64,000 bases of DNA from Oligoflexia bacterium (GTDB lineage Bacteria > Bdellovibrionota > Bacteriovoracia > Bacteriovoracales > Bacteriovoracaceae): contig JADFZW010000022.1 in NCBI GenBank assembly GCA_015232355.1, forward strand, positions 1-64,000, given 5' to 3'. Positions 37,543 to 46,251 of this stretch are shown here, piece after piece. Below the pieces are notes generated by a model. It was given only the letters and a program-made list of their open reading frames with translations. It did not search any database and had not been told where the DNA came from. Both the position numbers and the translations under genes were made by a program. Within the stretch, counting starts at the first letter, position 1. The number at the start of each line of letters is the position of its first letter.

Positions 37543-38961
37543 ATGAATTCAATGAAGTTAATAAACAAATTTAAAAGTAAGCTGATTTTAACAATTTTTG
37601 TGTCGTTAGTTGCGACAACTATGTTTTCTTGTAGTCATAAACCAGTGATTCAGGATTTTCCAGATACAGCAAGTCCTAAAGATGAAGTAGTGAAATTAGA
37701 TACTGATATGAATGAGGCATTAGCAAATCAAGTTGATGTTCTTTCTCCTAGTAACTTTAAAGAAGCGAAATCATCTCTCATAAATGCAAAAAAAAGTTTA
37801 GAGGATCAAAAAGATGCTAAAGATATTTTGCGGTATGTTTCAGAGGGAAGGGCCTATCTTAATCAATCAAATAACTTTGCAAAACTCTCTCATGATAATA
37901 TTGAGGATGTTATCATTGCACGCCAAAATGCAATTTCAGCAGGAGTTCGCAATTTCTTTGCAACTGATTTTCAAAAAGCAGATGCAAGTTTAATGGATGT
38001 AACTTTGGATATTGAAAAAAATGAACTTAAAAATGCAATTGAAAAAAGAAGCTCATTACAACTAACATATCTTGAGTTAGAACTTAGATCAATTAAACAA
38101 TCAAAATTAGGTGAGGCCAAAAATATCATCGCTCAAGCTGTAAAAGAGGGAGCAAATGAATTTGCTCCTCGTACTTTGGCCATTGCTGAGAAGAGTGTTC
38201 AAGAGACAGATGCTTTTATTACTGCTAACCGAAAGGACAACGATCATATAAATCTATTATCATATGGAGCGCTAAATAGTGCCAAACATTTACTCAAGAT
38301 CACTAGAGATTCAAAGGCCGGAAAAAAAACATCTGCGGAAGAAACAGCACTTCAAATGGAGAGTGAAAAAAATAAAGTGGCGGATAAAGACAGTCAATTA
38401 TATGATAAAGAAAATCAGCTGGAAAATAAACAAATTCAGTTAGAAAATAAAAATCGCGAATTAGTCAAAGGTGAAGATACCATCAATGTGTTAGCTGCCA
38501 AAAATTCAAATTTAGAATCTGAACAAGTATTTAATAAGCGTTTTGAAGAAGCACAGGCAGAGTTTAGTAAAAGCGAAGCTGAGGTATATAAGCAAGGTAA
38601 CACACTTACGATTCGTTTAAGAGGACTTAAATTTCCAGTTTCAAAAGCTGTATTAAAGGGTTCAAACTTTCCTTTGCTTGCAAAAGTACAAAAAATTATA
38701 AGAGGATTTGGAAAAACTTCAATAATAGTTGAAGGACATACTGATTCAATCGGAGGAGAGGCATTAAATAAAAGATTATCAACAGAAAGAGCAGAAGCAG
38801 TTAGAGAGTATCTGTTATCTAATATTGTGGAGGGTGATCAACCAATGACTATTCAAGCAGTGGGATATGGTTATCAAAAACCTTTGTCCACCAATAAGAC
38901 TAATAAAGGTAGGGCCCAGAATCGTCGAGTTGATGTATTAATTCATTCTAATGAGTTGTAG
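37543..38961 (+). CDS. OmpA-family peptidoglycan-binding lipoprotein
   Basis: Outer-membrane lipoprotein anchoring the membrane to peptidoglycan. The signal peptide ends in lipobox TMFSC with Cys30. Residues about 45-340 are helical, with repeated coiled-coil segments, ending in Gln/Asn/Lys repeats (KENQLENKQIQLENKNREL). The C-terminal OmpA domain (about 345-470) has VEGHTDSIGGEALNKRLSTE and GRAQNRRVDV, including the diaminopimelate-contacting Asp and Arg. It lies 88 bp after pldA with a strong AAAAGGAG site. A 36-nt copy of its lipobox-encoding DNA is found at 46173-46208. Confidence 0.9.
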   Translation: MNSMKLINKFKSKLILTIFVSLVATTMFSCSHKPVIQDFPDTASPKDEVVKLDTDMNEALANQVDVLSPSNFKEAKSSLINAKKSLEDQKDAKDILRYVSEGRAYLNQSNNFAKLSHDNIEDVIIARQNAISAGVRNFFATDFQKADASLMDVTLDIEKNELKNAIEKRSSLQLTYLELELRSIKQSKLGEAKNIIAQAVKEGANEFAPRTLAIAEKSVQETDAFITANRKDNDHINLLSYGALNSAKHLLKITRDSKAGKKTSAEETALQMESEKNKVADKDSQLYDKENQLENKQIQLENKNRELVKGEDTINVLAAKNSNLESEQVFNKRFEEAQAEFSKSEAEVYKQGNTLTIRLRGLKFPVSKAVLKGSNFPLLAKVQKIIRGFGKTSIIVEGHTDSIGGEALNKRLSTERAEAVREYLLSNIVEGDQPMTIQAVGYGYQKPLSTNKTNKGRAQNRRVDVLIHSNEL

Positions 38962-39029
38962 ATGTAGATAGAGAAAGTAGACAGGGTACATCTTGTTTTA
39001 TTAATTATAAATTTTATTGGAGAAAATCT

Positions 39030-39374
39030 ATGAAAAAAATACAAATTAATTTAAATGTGATTAAATATTTAGTGATGACTTTTATTTTACTTTGCACTTT
39101 GCTTGTTACTTTAGTTGGATGTGGAAGTACTTCTACTAGTGAAAGTACTGGTCAATACGTTGATGATTCCGTCATTACTGCCAAAATAAAGGCAAATTTA
39201 GCTGAAGATAAGATTGTCCACTATTTCCAAATTAGTGTTGAAACATATAAAGGGGTAGTACAATTAAGTGGTTTTGTTAATACCAAAGAACAAGTGGAGC
39301 GTGCAGGAGAGATCACATCTAAAGTAGCAGGTGTTATTAAGGTTAAAAATAATTTGATAATCAAACCAAAATAG
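39030..39374 (+). CDS. BON-domain lipoprotein (OsmY-like)
   Basis: A small lipoprotein of 114 residues. The signal peptide ends in VTLVGC (lipobox, Cys31), followed by a short Ser/Thr linker and one BON domain (DDSVITAKIKANLAED, then VETYKGVVQLSGFVNTKEQ, AGVIKVKNNLII). BON proteins such as OsmY and DolP bind phospholipid and support the envelope under osmotic stress. Third gene of the P2 operon. A terminator-like hairpin follows it. Confidence 0.88.
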   Translation: MKKIQINLNVIKYLVMTFILLCTLLVTLVGCGSTSTSESTGQYVDDSVITAKIKANLAEDKIVHYFQISVETYKGVVQLSGFVNTKEQVERAGEITSKVAGVIKVKNNLIIKPK

Positions 39375-39392
39375 AAATTAAAATAAATTCAG

Positions 39393-39437
39393 ATCTTGGG
39401 AGTGTATGTTTTTTTTAATTTCATTCCCAAGATTTTT
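39393..39437 (+). terminator. Intrinsic terminator-like hairpin after BON gene
   Basis: A 12-bp stem (39393-39404 with 39422-39433: ATCTTGGGAGTG / CATTCCCAAGAT, one G-U pair) and an 18-nt loop region precede a short T run. It lies between the BON gene and the nuclease gene, so it may attenuate rather than end the operon. Confidence 0.6.
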
Positions 39438-39455
39438 AAATAAGGAAATATAAAA

Positions 39456-41066
39456 ATGGACAACGATCAATTAAAGCAAACTAACCAAACATCTCATCAA
39501 TATAAGCATCAACATCAACCTCAATCTCAATCTCAATCTCAATCTCAATCTCAACACCAGCAAAAACAAGAGCAATATAAAAATCATTCTTCAAAAATTC
39601 TGAAAGAGATTTCTCGCAAAGCAATGATTGAACGAGAGTTGCTGCCTGAATTTTCATCAGAGTTGTTGGAAGAACTTTTGCAAATTGTAACTATATTTGA
39701 AAGTTCATCAAAAGAAATAGATACATCTTTAATTGACTTACGACATTTACCTTGGTGTTCAATTGATAACGATGATTCCAAAGATCTAGATCAGCTAACA
39801 TATGCTCAAATACAAAAGGAAGATAAAGAAGTAATAAAAATCTTAGTGGCCATTGCTGATGTAGATGCTCTTGTAAAAAAAGGGTCTCATATAGATGATC
39901 ATGCTGTTAAGAATACCACTTCTGTTTATACCGCGGGGGAAATATTTCCATTATTACCACCAAAACTTTCTAACGATTTAACATCATTAAATCTTAACCA
40001 AGACAGAATGTCTTTAGTTATAGATATGAATATAGATATGAATATTCTTCATGAGGGAAAAATTAAAAGTTCAAATATTTATCAAGCAATTGTAAAAAAT
40101 CATGCCAAGCTTACTTATAATAGTGTTGGTACTTGGTTAGAGGGAAAAGGTGAAATACCAGATGAGATATTGAATGTAAAAAATCTCTCTAGGAATATCA
40201 TTTTACAAGACAAAGTAGCGCAAGTATTACGAAAAAATCGTCATGAGCATGGTGCTTTGGATTTACTAACCATTCAAGCAAGACCAATTTTTCATAATGA
40301 TAAATTTAAAAATCTAGAAGTTGATACAAAAAATCGTGCTAAAGAATTAATAGAGGATTTTATGGTGGCGGCCAATACAGTAACTGCTAGATTTTTAAAA
40401 AGTAAACGATATCCATCGCTAAGACGGGTAGTTCGTCAACCTGAACGTTGGGACAAAATTGTAGAAGTGGCGGCCCAATATGGTCATGAACTTCCATTCA
40501 CTCCTAATTCCTATGCGCTTTCTGTTTTTTTAAAAAAACAAAAGATAGCTGATCCGTTAAGATTTCCTGATCTCTCTCTTACAATAATTAAACTTTTAGG
40601 TAAGGGTGAATATATTGTAGAATTTCCAGGTGATATTGAGATTGGACATTTTGGATTAGCAGTTATGGATTACACTCATTCGACTGCTCCTAATCGACGC
40701 TTCCCTGATTTAATCACTCAGAGAATGTTGAAAGCGGCATTAAAGGGAATGAATTTTGCTTACTCAAATGATGAATTAATTCAACTGGCCCAGCATTGTA
40801 CTAAAAAAGAGGATGATGCAAATAAAGTTGAAAGACGAGTATCCAAATCAGCGGGAGCATTGTTACTCTCTTCGCGAATTGGAGAAACCTTCGATGCTTT
40901 ATGTACAGGAGCTGCTGACAAAGGAACTTGGGTCCGAATTTTTAATCCTCCTGTTGAAGGTCGGCTAATCTATGGATTTGCAGAAGTAGATGTTGGTCAC
41001 AGGTTACGTGTGGAATTAATACACACTAATGTAGAAAAGGGATTTATTGATTTTAAACGTATCTAA
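39456..41066 (+). CDS. RNB-domain (RNase II/R family) exoribonuclease
   Basis: Predicted 3'-5' exoribonuclease. RNB signatures are present: SIDNDDSKDLDQ (about 102-113, the Mg-binding Asp cluster), VAIADVDALV, NTTSVYTAGEIFPLLPPKL and the late DYTHSTAPNRRFPDL. An S1-like OB segment ends the protein (GTWVRIFNPPVEGRL). It lacks the usual N-terminal cold-shock domains; instead residues 1-50 are a Gln/Ser/His-rich low-complexity tail encoded partly by a TCTCAA repeat. At 536 residues it is shorter than RNase R. It sits oddly in an envelope operon, with its own good ribosome site (AAGGAA). Confidence 0.88.
   Translation: MDNDQLKQTNQTSHQYKHQHQPQSQSQSQSQSQHQQKQEQYKNHSSKILKEISRKAMIERELLPEFSSELLEELLQIVTIFESSSKEIDTSLIDLRHLPWCSIDNDDSKDLDQLTYAQIQKEDKEVIKILVAIADVDALVKKGSHIDDHAVKNTTSVYTAGEIFPLLPPKLSNDLTSLNLNQDRMSLVIDMNIDMNILHEGKIKSSNIYQAIVKNHAKLTYNSVGTWLEGKGEIPDEILNVKNLSRNIILQDKVAQVLRKNRHEHGALDLLTIQARPIFHNDKFKNLEVDTKNRAKELIEDFMVAANTVTARFLKSKRYPSLRRVVRQPERWDKIVEVAAQYGHELPFTPNSYALSVFLKKQKIADPLRFPDLSLTIIKLLGKGEYIVEFPGDIEIGHFGLAVMDYTHSTAPNRRFPDLITQRMLKAALKGMNFAYSNDELIQLAQHCTKKEDDANKVERRVSKSAGALLLSSRIGETFDALCTGAADKGTWVRIFNPPVEGRLIYGFAEVDVGHRLRVELIHTNVEKGFIDFKRI
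39521..39554 (+). repeat. TCTCAA hexanucleotide repeat in nuclease gene
   Basis: About five and a half TCTCAA units encode the SQSQSQ run near the nuclease N-terminus. The period preserves frame. Confidence 0.85.
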
Positions 41067-41153
41067 ACTATATAAAATGTAAAAAATATTATATATTGTT
41101 TATAAAACACTATAAAAACAGTATGAAAACAATATAAAAAAAGGATTAATTTA

Positions 41154-42125
41154 ATGAAGATATTACTTACTATCAATAACAGAGTTTTAGATATTACATT
41201 TGATACTCCATTAGGTTACTTTGATGCTCATTACTCCACTTCTTATAATGATAGTAAATGGAATCATAAAGTTTTAGCAAAACAAATCAATGATAAAGAA
41301 TTAGCATCTATTATTGTGTTTGAAGATTATTTGCGCAAAGATTTGCTTGATAATCAAAAATTTTGTAAGCAAGAAACAGTTATAGAGATAAACCGGCTAA
41401 CAGAAGAAGCGCAAAAACAAATAAAGTTGTTTCCTTCTACTGATGAAATTGAAGAATTATTTAAAAAAAATGAACTTATATTACACAAGGGTAATTATCA
41501 CAAAGATGAGGATCATCGAACACATAAATCTACCTTGCTAGATAGTTACTATGAGGGTCTGTTAGATTTGGAGAAGGCCAAGGTTGTTTTTGATTATAAA
41601 GAATCGTGTAAATGGTATTTTAATGAAGAAACTGAGGAAGAAAGAGAAGCAACAGCGGAAGAAGAAGAAGCTCAGTGGATAAAGATTCAAGAAGAATTAA
41701 TTATGCCAAGAACGAGTACTAAAGTAGAAAGAATATATGATCTTCCAGAATGTTTGGCCCATTGGGATGATAGGAACAATTTTCAGCAATATTTTTTTGT
41801 TAAACAAGATACAGGTTGGGAGTACATATCAGGTGGTTACGGTTCTTCTGGTTCACGATATAACTTGGGTATTATGATTCATGCGTTTGCTCATCTTCAA
41901 AAACAAAAACAAAAACAAAAGAAAAATATACCTACCTGGGTTTTGGAATATAATAATTGTAATGAAACAATTTTAAGAGATCACACGGACACTTTCAGAT
42001 GTGTAGCACCTCATTTCGGATCCAACTATCATAATGATGATCGTGATGAAACTGAGAGGTTAACTAAATCTTTAATAGTTCATCGTGGTGATTATGTAAA
42101 AGAGCGTGATTGGTCGTCTGATTAA
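41154..42125 (+). CDS. Unrecognised acidic cytoplasmic protein
   Basis: A 323-residue protein without signal peptide or TM segment. It is rich in Glu and Lys with an acidic stretch NEETEEEREATAEEEEAQ at about 162-179, a Lys-Gln run (KQKQKQKK) encoded by a short tandem repeat near residue 255, and a His/Asp-rich C-terminus (RDHTDTFRC, NYHNDDRDE). I do not recognise a family. It is last in the P2 operon, with AAAGGA before ATG, and converges with the large secreted protein at 42146. Confidence 0.75.
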   Translation: MKILLTINNRVLDITFDTPLGYFDAHYSTSYNDSKWNHKVLAKQINDKELASIIVFEDYLRKDLLDNQKFCKQETVIEINRLTEEAQKQIKLFPSTDEIEELFKKNELILHKGNYHKDEDHRTHKSTLLDSYYEGLLDLEKAKVVFDYKESCKWYFNEETEEEREATAEEEEAQWIKIQEELIMPRTSTKVERIYDLPECLAHWDDRNNFQQYFFVKQDTGWEYISGGYGSSGSRYNLGIMIHAFAHLQKQKQKQKKNIPTWVLEYNNCNETILRDHTDTFRCVAPHFGSNYHNDDRDETERLTKSLIVHRGDYVKERDWSSD

Positions 42126-42145
42126 AATTATGATCGCTTCAATGG

Positions 42146-44386
42146 TCATAGCAAATTGATATAATTATCATTTAGTGAATCATCTTGATATTCATTTGGA
42201 AGAACGAAGATATTTTTATCTGTTAGTAGATCTTGAAACTCTTGCATAGATTTAAACAGATTTATTTCATCTTCATCTTTTTTGCTTATCCCATACTCAA
42301 ACAAAAAAGGAGTTTTATTTTTTGCATATAACTTTAATGTTACAAAAAGATATTTTGCTAAATTTTCTTTAGGTAGGAGTGAGGCCATAAATCCCATTGC
42401 AAAAAGATTACATGTAAGAGAACGCCTAAAATTTTTAAAATGTCTTAGTTTACTTTGAGCATTCAGATCATCATTTATCATAGGATGAAGATGTTCTATA
42501 AATCTGTTTAAAGCATTATGATATAAGCGACCTGCTCTTATAGTTTCAAGATATTGATCGGCCCTTTCTCTTAATTCTTCCTTTGAAAATGATTTCATAT
42601 AAACAAAGGCACTTGGATCAAGCATTATTTGAAAAACTATCTTACTTTGTCTCTTTCTATTCAGGCGGTTTTTGAAATTTAAAAACCATTCTGCAAATGT
42701 ATCATTATCATATATTAATTCAAATATTGATGGTGGTAAATTATTGCGCATATATTTGATAAAGGTTTTTATCTCAGTAATACCAAGAAAGGAATCATTT
42801 CTGGAAATAGATGTGCCTATCGTGTATAATTTAGAATCATTATTTATTAAGGCAAAATTATTGTAAAGGATATTTTCTTTGACCACACCAAATAAAATCT
42901 TTGAATCTATACTCCAACTATTTAGAGGAAAGTATAGTCCATGCAATTCCCCTTTACGATCTACATACTCAATTTTATTTATTACGTTTTTGTTAGTTAA
43001 AGAAGAATCAGCAATAATTATAGATGTTTTAAGTTTTAGATTAGTTTTATTATATAAGTTATTCCCTTCGAAAAGTCGAACAACTCTAGGATTGATATAA
43101 TTATTTTTATCTTTTTCTGCTAATTGATAGGCCATTTCCAGTCCATGAATACGCTCTTCTTCTGGATCGAGCGTTTTCCCTCTGCTGGTTATGATCATCT
43201 CTTTGAATGTTTTACTAATTGATTTTATCTTAAAAAAATCATTGTATGCAGCTTGTGCGGAACTATCGCTTAAATCAAAGATATAATCTACTATAAAATT
43301 TTTTCCTATCGACTTTTGAATATTCATTTCAATAGTACTAATTTGGATATCTGAATCCAACTTACCATTTAAATACCTCACGCCTGCTCCGCTATGTGAG
43401 ATAAAATTCAAAACAGGATCAGCGATTTTATGTATTACTTTTTCGATACTTGGAAAAAAATTTAATTTAAATATTGGAGGTCCAACACTTATGCCTCCCT
43501 CTGCTCCAAACTCACTTGCTGGTTTTAATCGCAATCTAACTAATGATTTATTTAAATGTATTACCTCAATTCGAAAAAGACCACTAAGAAAGAGTGATCC
43601 ATGCAATTGAACATTTACATATTTTGCAGGAATATTAACTCTTGCACCTACCACTAGAGTTAGGTTTGTTTGAAATATTATCATCTCACCAACATCTAAT
43701 GCCAAAGCATTTTTTGCATTAATGGGAAGATGTCGTATGTTAAATGGAGGTGCAATTAAAGCATTACTCTTTTTTTCAAAAAACCTTATTGAATAAAGGC
43801 CACTACCGGCCATTAATTTTAAGTATACTGGGAATTCTCCAATAAAATCTCCTGGGGATATCGAGAATGCGAATTTTATTCTATCGAGCCGTACGAATTT
43901 TTTGCTATAACTAGGACTTCGGACATCGAGAAGAGTGGGATCAATTTCATTCACGATATATGAATATGCTGGTGTAATTGAAAGACCTGGAATAATACTT
44001 ATCTCTTTTTCTATCGAGAGTTTAAAGTGAAAGTTACGATGGACAGAATTGCTAGAATCCATATTTGAGGAATCTTCATCTTTTGACATTTCATGGATCT
44101 TTTCAATTTCATCAAGATCGTTTGCTAATTGTGTTTTTGCGTGAAAGGATTCTAATTGGGTATCCGTCAGCACTCTACCTTTTTTTATTTCAACTGAAGG
44201 ATCAGTAATGGCAATCTCTTGTTGATTGTTTTCAGTATCAGTATCAGTATCAGTATCAGTATCAGTATCAGTATTCGTACTTACATTCTCATTTGCTGTA
44301 GCAATATTGATAATAGTAAGTTCGAAAATTAAAGATGTAACTAAGATTAATATCAATACAACAATGTTGATTTTTATCTTCTTAAT
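42146..44386 (-). CDS. Large secreted protein, paralogue of 56164-58224
   Basis: About 746 residues if started at an ATT codon (44384-44386). That start gives the basic n-region IKKIKIN before the hydrophobic core and cleavage near IATA, with AAGGA eight bases upstream; the first standard codon is TTG at 44356, which would remove all charges from the signal peptide. A Thr-Asp repeat follows the signal. The first half is beta-rich, with a Gly segment EFGAEGGISVGPP; the second half is helical. The motif IFDLSDSSAQAAYNDFF aligns with IFNIPFASAQARWRSFF in the 56164 protein, so the two are probable paralogues. Function unknown; possibly an outer-membrane or surface protein. Confidence 0.8.
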   Translation of the reverse strand: MKKIKINIVVLILILVTSLIFELTIINIATANENVSTNTDTDTDTDTDTDTENNQQEIAITDPSVEIKKGRVLTDTQLESFHAKTQLANDLDEIEKIHEMSKDEDSSNMDSSNSVHRNFHFKLSIEKEISIIPGLSITPAYSYIVNEIDPTLLDVRSPSYSKKFVRLDRIKFAFSISPGDFIGEFPVYLKLMAGSGLYSIRFFEKKSNALIAPPFNIRHLPINAKNALALDVGEMIIFQTNLTLVVGARVNIPAKYVNVQLHGSLFLSGLFRIEVIHLNKSLVRLRLKPASEFGAEGGISVGPPIFKLNFFPSIEKVIHKIADPVLNFISHSGAGVRYLNGKLDSDIQISTIEMNIQKSIGKNFIVDYIFDLSDSSAQAAYNDFFKIKSISKTFKEMIITSRGKTLDPEEERIHGLEMAYQLAEKDKNNYINPRVVRLFEGNNLYNKTNLKLKTSIIIADSSLTNKNVINKIEYVDRKGELHGLYFPLNSWSIDSKILFGVVKENILYNNFALINNDSKLYTIGTSISRNDSFLGITEIKTFIKYMRNNLPPSIFELIYDNDTFAEWFLNFKNRLNRKRQSKIVFQIMLDPSAFVYMKSFSKEELRERADQYLETIRAGRLYHNALNRFIEHLHPMINDDLNAQSKLRHFKNFRRSLTCNLFAMGFMASLLPKENLAKYLFVTLKLYAKNKTPFLFEYGISKKDEDEINLFKSMQEFQDLLTDKNIFVLPNEYQDDSLNDNYINLL
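44232..44274. repeat. CAGTAT hexanucleotide repeat in secreted-protein gene
   Basis: About seven CAGTAT units encode a Thr-Asp run just after the signal peptide of the 42146-44386 product. The period preserves frame. Confidence 0.85.
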
Positions 44387-44474
44387 AAATCATTTCCTTT
44401 TTTATAAGTAGATTAAACGAAATGCACTGGTATCATAAGTTCTATAAAGAATGATATACTCATCTTTGATAATG

Positions 44475-44523
44475 AACATTATTTCATCTTATGTTTAGTA
44501 TTAAACCATGTGAGATGTGCTAA
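44475..44523 (+). promoter_or_regulatory. P3: regulon promoter of 44579 gene
   Basis: Dyad 44475-44495 (arms AACATTA / TTATGTT), -35 TTAGTA (44495-44500), 17 bp, -10 TGCTAA (44518-44523). Same 49-nt layout as P1-P8. Confidence 0.75.
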
Positions 44524-44578
44524 TAATGATTTTTTTAACAAAGGTATAAACGTTTTCAACTAAGAAGGATTAATTATT

Positions 44579-45106
44579 ATGATCAAAAAAATTATTTCAT
44601 CATTATTAACTATTACGTTGGTATTAGTATTTTTTACAACATTTACACAAAGGGTATTTAGTGAAGTACTAGATGTGAGCAAAAATCATCTATTGTTAAG
44701 TATAATGACTGATCAAGATACTAATAAATTATTCAAACTAAACATAGAGTACGATAATGCAAACAATATTAAAAGAGGTCAGTTTGAAAATGATATTTAT
44801 ACGGTAGAACAATTTATTACTAATTTACGAGAAGGACTTGTTCTACAAAAGGCAAAGGGGATAGATGTAGTTATATTATCAAGCAATAATTTGAGTGCTG
44901 AAAACGGAGGATATATAGAATTAACATATTTAAGGAATGCTATTTTAAAAACATATTCTACATTTGGAATGCACTTGAAAAAATATAATAACAAATGGGC
45001 CTTGTATAATGATGATGATGAAATAATTAACACTTTATATATTGAAACTAAATATTTTTTCGGAATTCCTATTGGAATTAAACGAATTTTTGAAAATGAT
45101 TTTTAA
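44579..45106 (+). CDS. Small secreted protein of unknown function
   Basis: A 175-residue protein with a clear signal peptide (MIKKIISSLLTITLVLVFF) and probable cleavage near VFS. The mature part has mixed alpha/beta character with no Cys and no recognised domain; the end (YFFGIPIGIKRIFENDF) is hydrophobic. It is transcribed alone from P3, with AAGGA upstream of ATG. Downstream is the tpx remnant on the opposite strand. Membership of the P-regulon suggests an envelope role. Confidence 0.75.
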   Translation: MIKKIISSLLTITLVLVFFTTFTQRVFSEVLDVSKNHLLLSIMTDQDTNKLFKLNIEYDNANNIKRGQFENDIYTVEQFITNLREGLVLQKAKGIDVVILSSNNLSAENGGYIELTYLRNAILKTYSTFGMHLKKYNNKWALYNDDDEIINTLYIETKYFFGIPIGIKRIFENDF

Positions 45107-45124
45107 ACATGTTTTATTTTATTT

Positions 45125-45374
45125 GAGAACATAATCCAGCCAACGGTGAATCAATAATTTCTAAATTATAATCTTTTGCAAAACTGCTTCTGAATGTTGA
45201 ATGAGTTATAGAGTTATTTACATCTTCAGTCCATAAAATCTCTTTTGTGCAAAAGAAAGATCTGCTGAAATGTTAAATCCTACTACATTCTCAAGATCAG
45301 TAGCTTCTTGATTAAATCTTCTTACAGAAGTTGCACAAGTGGGAGTATCGAGAATTGGAAATATATTAAGAATT
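45125..45374 (-). pseudogene. Decayed internal fragment of tpx
   Basis: About 92% identical by eye to 10873-11123 inside the intact tpx, with one base missing. Both gene ends are absent. It keeps the peroxidatic-Cys region (LDTPTC) but the resolving Cys codon TGT has become TAT (KRFYG), and the deletion then shifts frame into a stop. It lies in the 413-bp gap 45107-45519, upstream of P4. The high identity implies a fairly recent copying event. Confidence 0.9.
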
Positions 45375-45431
45375 CATGAAGTTAAACGATATTCAACAGG
45401 TGACATTTATAATTTTTTTTATAGAAAAGTG

Positions 45432-45480
45432 AAGTTTATTTCATCTTATGTTTGATATTTATTCATGGAGAAAATGATAT
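45432..45480 (+). promoter_or_regulatory. P4: regulon promoter of yqjD operon
   Basis: Dyad box 45432-45452 (left arm weaker, AAGTTTA; right arm TTATGTT), -35 TTGATA (45452-45457), 17 bp, -10 TGATAT (45475-45480). The leader to ATG 45520 is about 30 nt. Confidence 0.75.
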
Positions 45481-45519
45481 TAAAGTTTTCTATCAAATTT
45501 AAAGATACCAGGAGAGCAT

Positions 45520-45813
45520 ATGAATGTTAAAGAAGCATTAGAAGTTTTAGAATCGGCAGCAGCAAATGGTAATAGTGATGTGAAAAATATTTTATCATCA
45601 GATTATCAAAATTTAAGAAAGGCAATTATGTCAAGCGCACCACATCTTGCTTGGAACAAAGTAAAAGATGCAAAAGATTCAGCATTAGATTTCACATGTG
45701 ATAAAGCAGATTTATTAAATAAGTCTTTTCATGAAAGTCCTTGGTATTACTTAGGTGGAGCAACTATTGTTTCCGTGGCCATTGGATTTTTACTTGGTAG
45801 AAGTATGAAATAA
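45520..45813 (+). CDS. DUF883 (YqjD/ElaB) family membrane protein
   Basis: A 97-residue protein with a soluble helical N-terminus and a single C-terminal TM segment (YYLGGATIVSVAIGFLLGRSMK), the layout of the YqjD/ElaB family. In E. coli these are stationary-phase proteins that bind ribosomes to the inner membrane. The GFLLGR end is characteristic. It begins the P4 operon and is followed one base after its stop by the next ATG, as in enteric yqjD-yqjE. Confidence 0.85.
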   Translation: MNVKEALEVLESAAANGNSDVKNILSSDYQNLRKAIMSSAPHLAWNKVKDAKDSALDFTCDKADLLNKSFHESPWYYLGGATIVSVAIGFLLGRSMK

Positions 45814-45814
45814 G

Positions 45815-46180
45815 ATGCTGAAAATATTTCAATCAATATTGAATTTAATATTGCAATCATTTATAGATAAGATTGCTGTCATTGTTAAAATTCGCTTGCT
45901 TCTTATTCTTGTACAATTAGTTGCAGGAATTCGTTTGTTTGTTATTTATGTAACTTTAGCAATAGTATCAGCAGTGATGTGTGCGATCTCGTTATTTATA
46001 GGTATTACAAATATGATTCAACAATATACGAACAGCGGTCATTTTACTTATAATGGTCTTATGATTTTTTGTTCAATCGTTTTTGTATTCACACTTCTTT
46101 TATTTTTGATACTCATCAGTGAAAAGTTTTGGCTTAAAGCACTTAAGATTGATCAGATGATTAATGATGTTCGTCGATAG
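45815..46180 (+). CDS. YqjE-like two-TM membrane protein
   Basis: A 121-residue protein with two long hydrophobic segments (about 32-60 and 78-105) and basic ends. The size, topology and position directly after a YqjD homologue fit the YqjE/Holin-X superfamily, although sequence motifs are weak. Stop TAG 46178-46180 lies inside a 36-nt sequence copied from the OmpA-like lipoprotein gene, so its last codons and downstream spacer are shaped by that duplication. Confidence 0.7.
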   Translation: MLKIFQSILNLILQSFIDKIAVIVKIRLLLILVQLVAGIRLFVIYVTLAIVSAVMCAISLFIGITNMIQQYTNSGHFTYNGLMIFCSIVFVFTLLLFLILISEKFWLKALKIDQMINDVRR

Positions 46181-46208
46181 TTGTAACAACTATGTTTTCT
46201 TGTAGTCA
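46173..46208 (+). repeat. 36-nt copy of lipoprotein lipobox region
   Basis: It matches 37602-37637 at about 33 of 36 positions, including CAACTATGTTTTCTTGTAGT. In the parent it encodes the end of the OmpA-like lipoprotein signal peptide (SLVATTMFSCS). Here it spans the end of the YqjE-like gene and the spacer before the DnaJ-like gene. Confidence 0.8.
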
Positions 46209-46251
46209 GTCTTTTATAATAATATTAATAAATGGCAGTTAATTTTAAACA

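Noticed and set aside
44400..44460. Possible minus-strand regulon promoter for the 42146-44386 gene
   Set aside because: TGATAC could serve as -10, but the box region matches the group at only about five of 21 positions.
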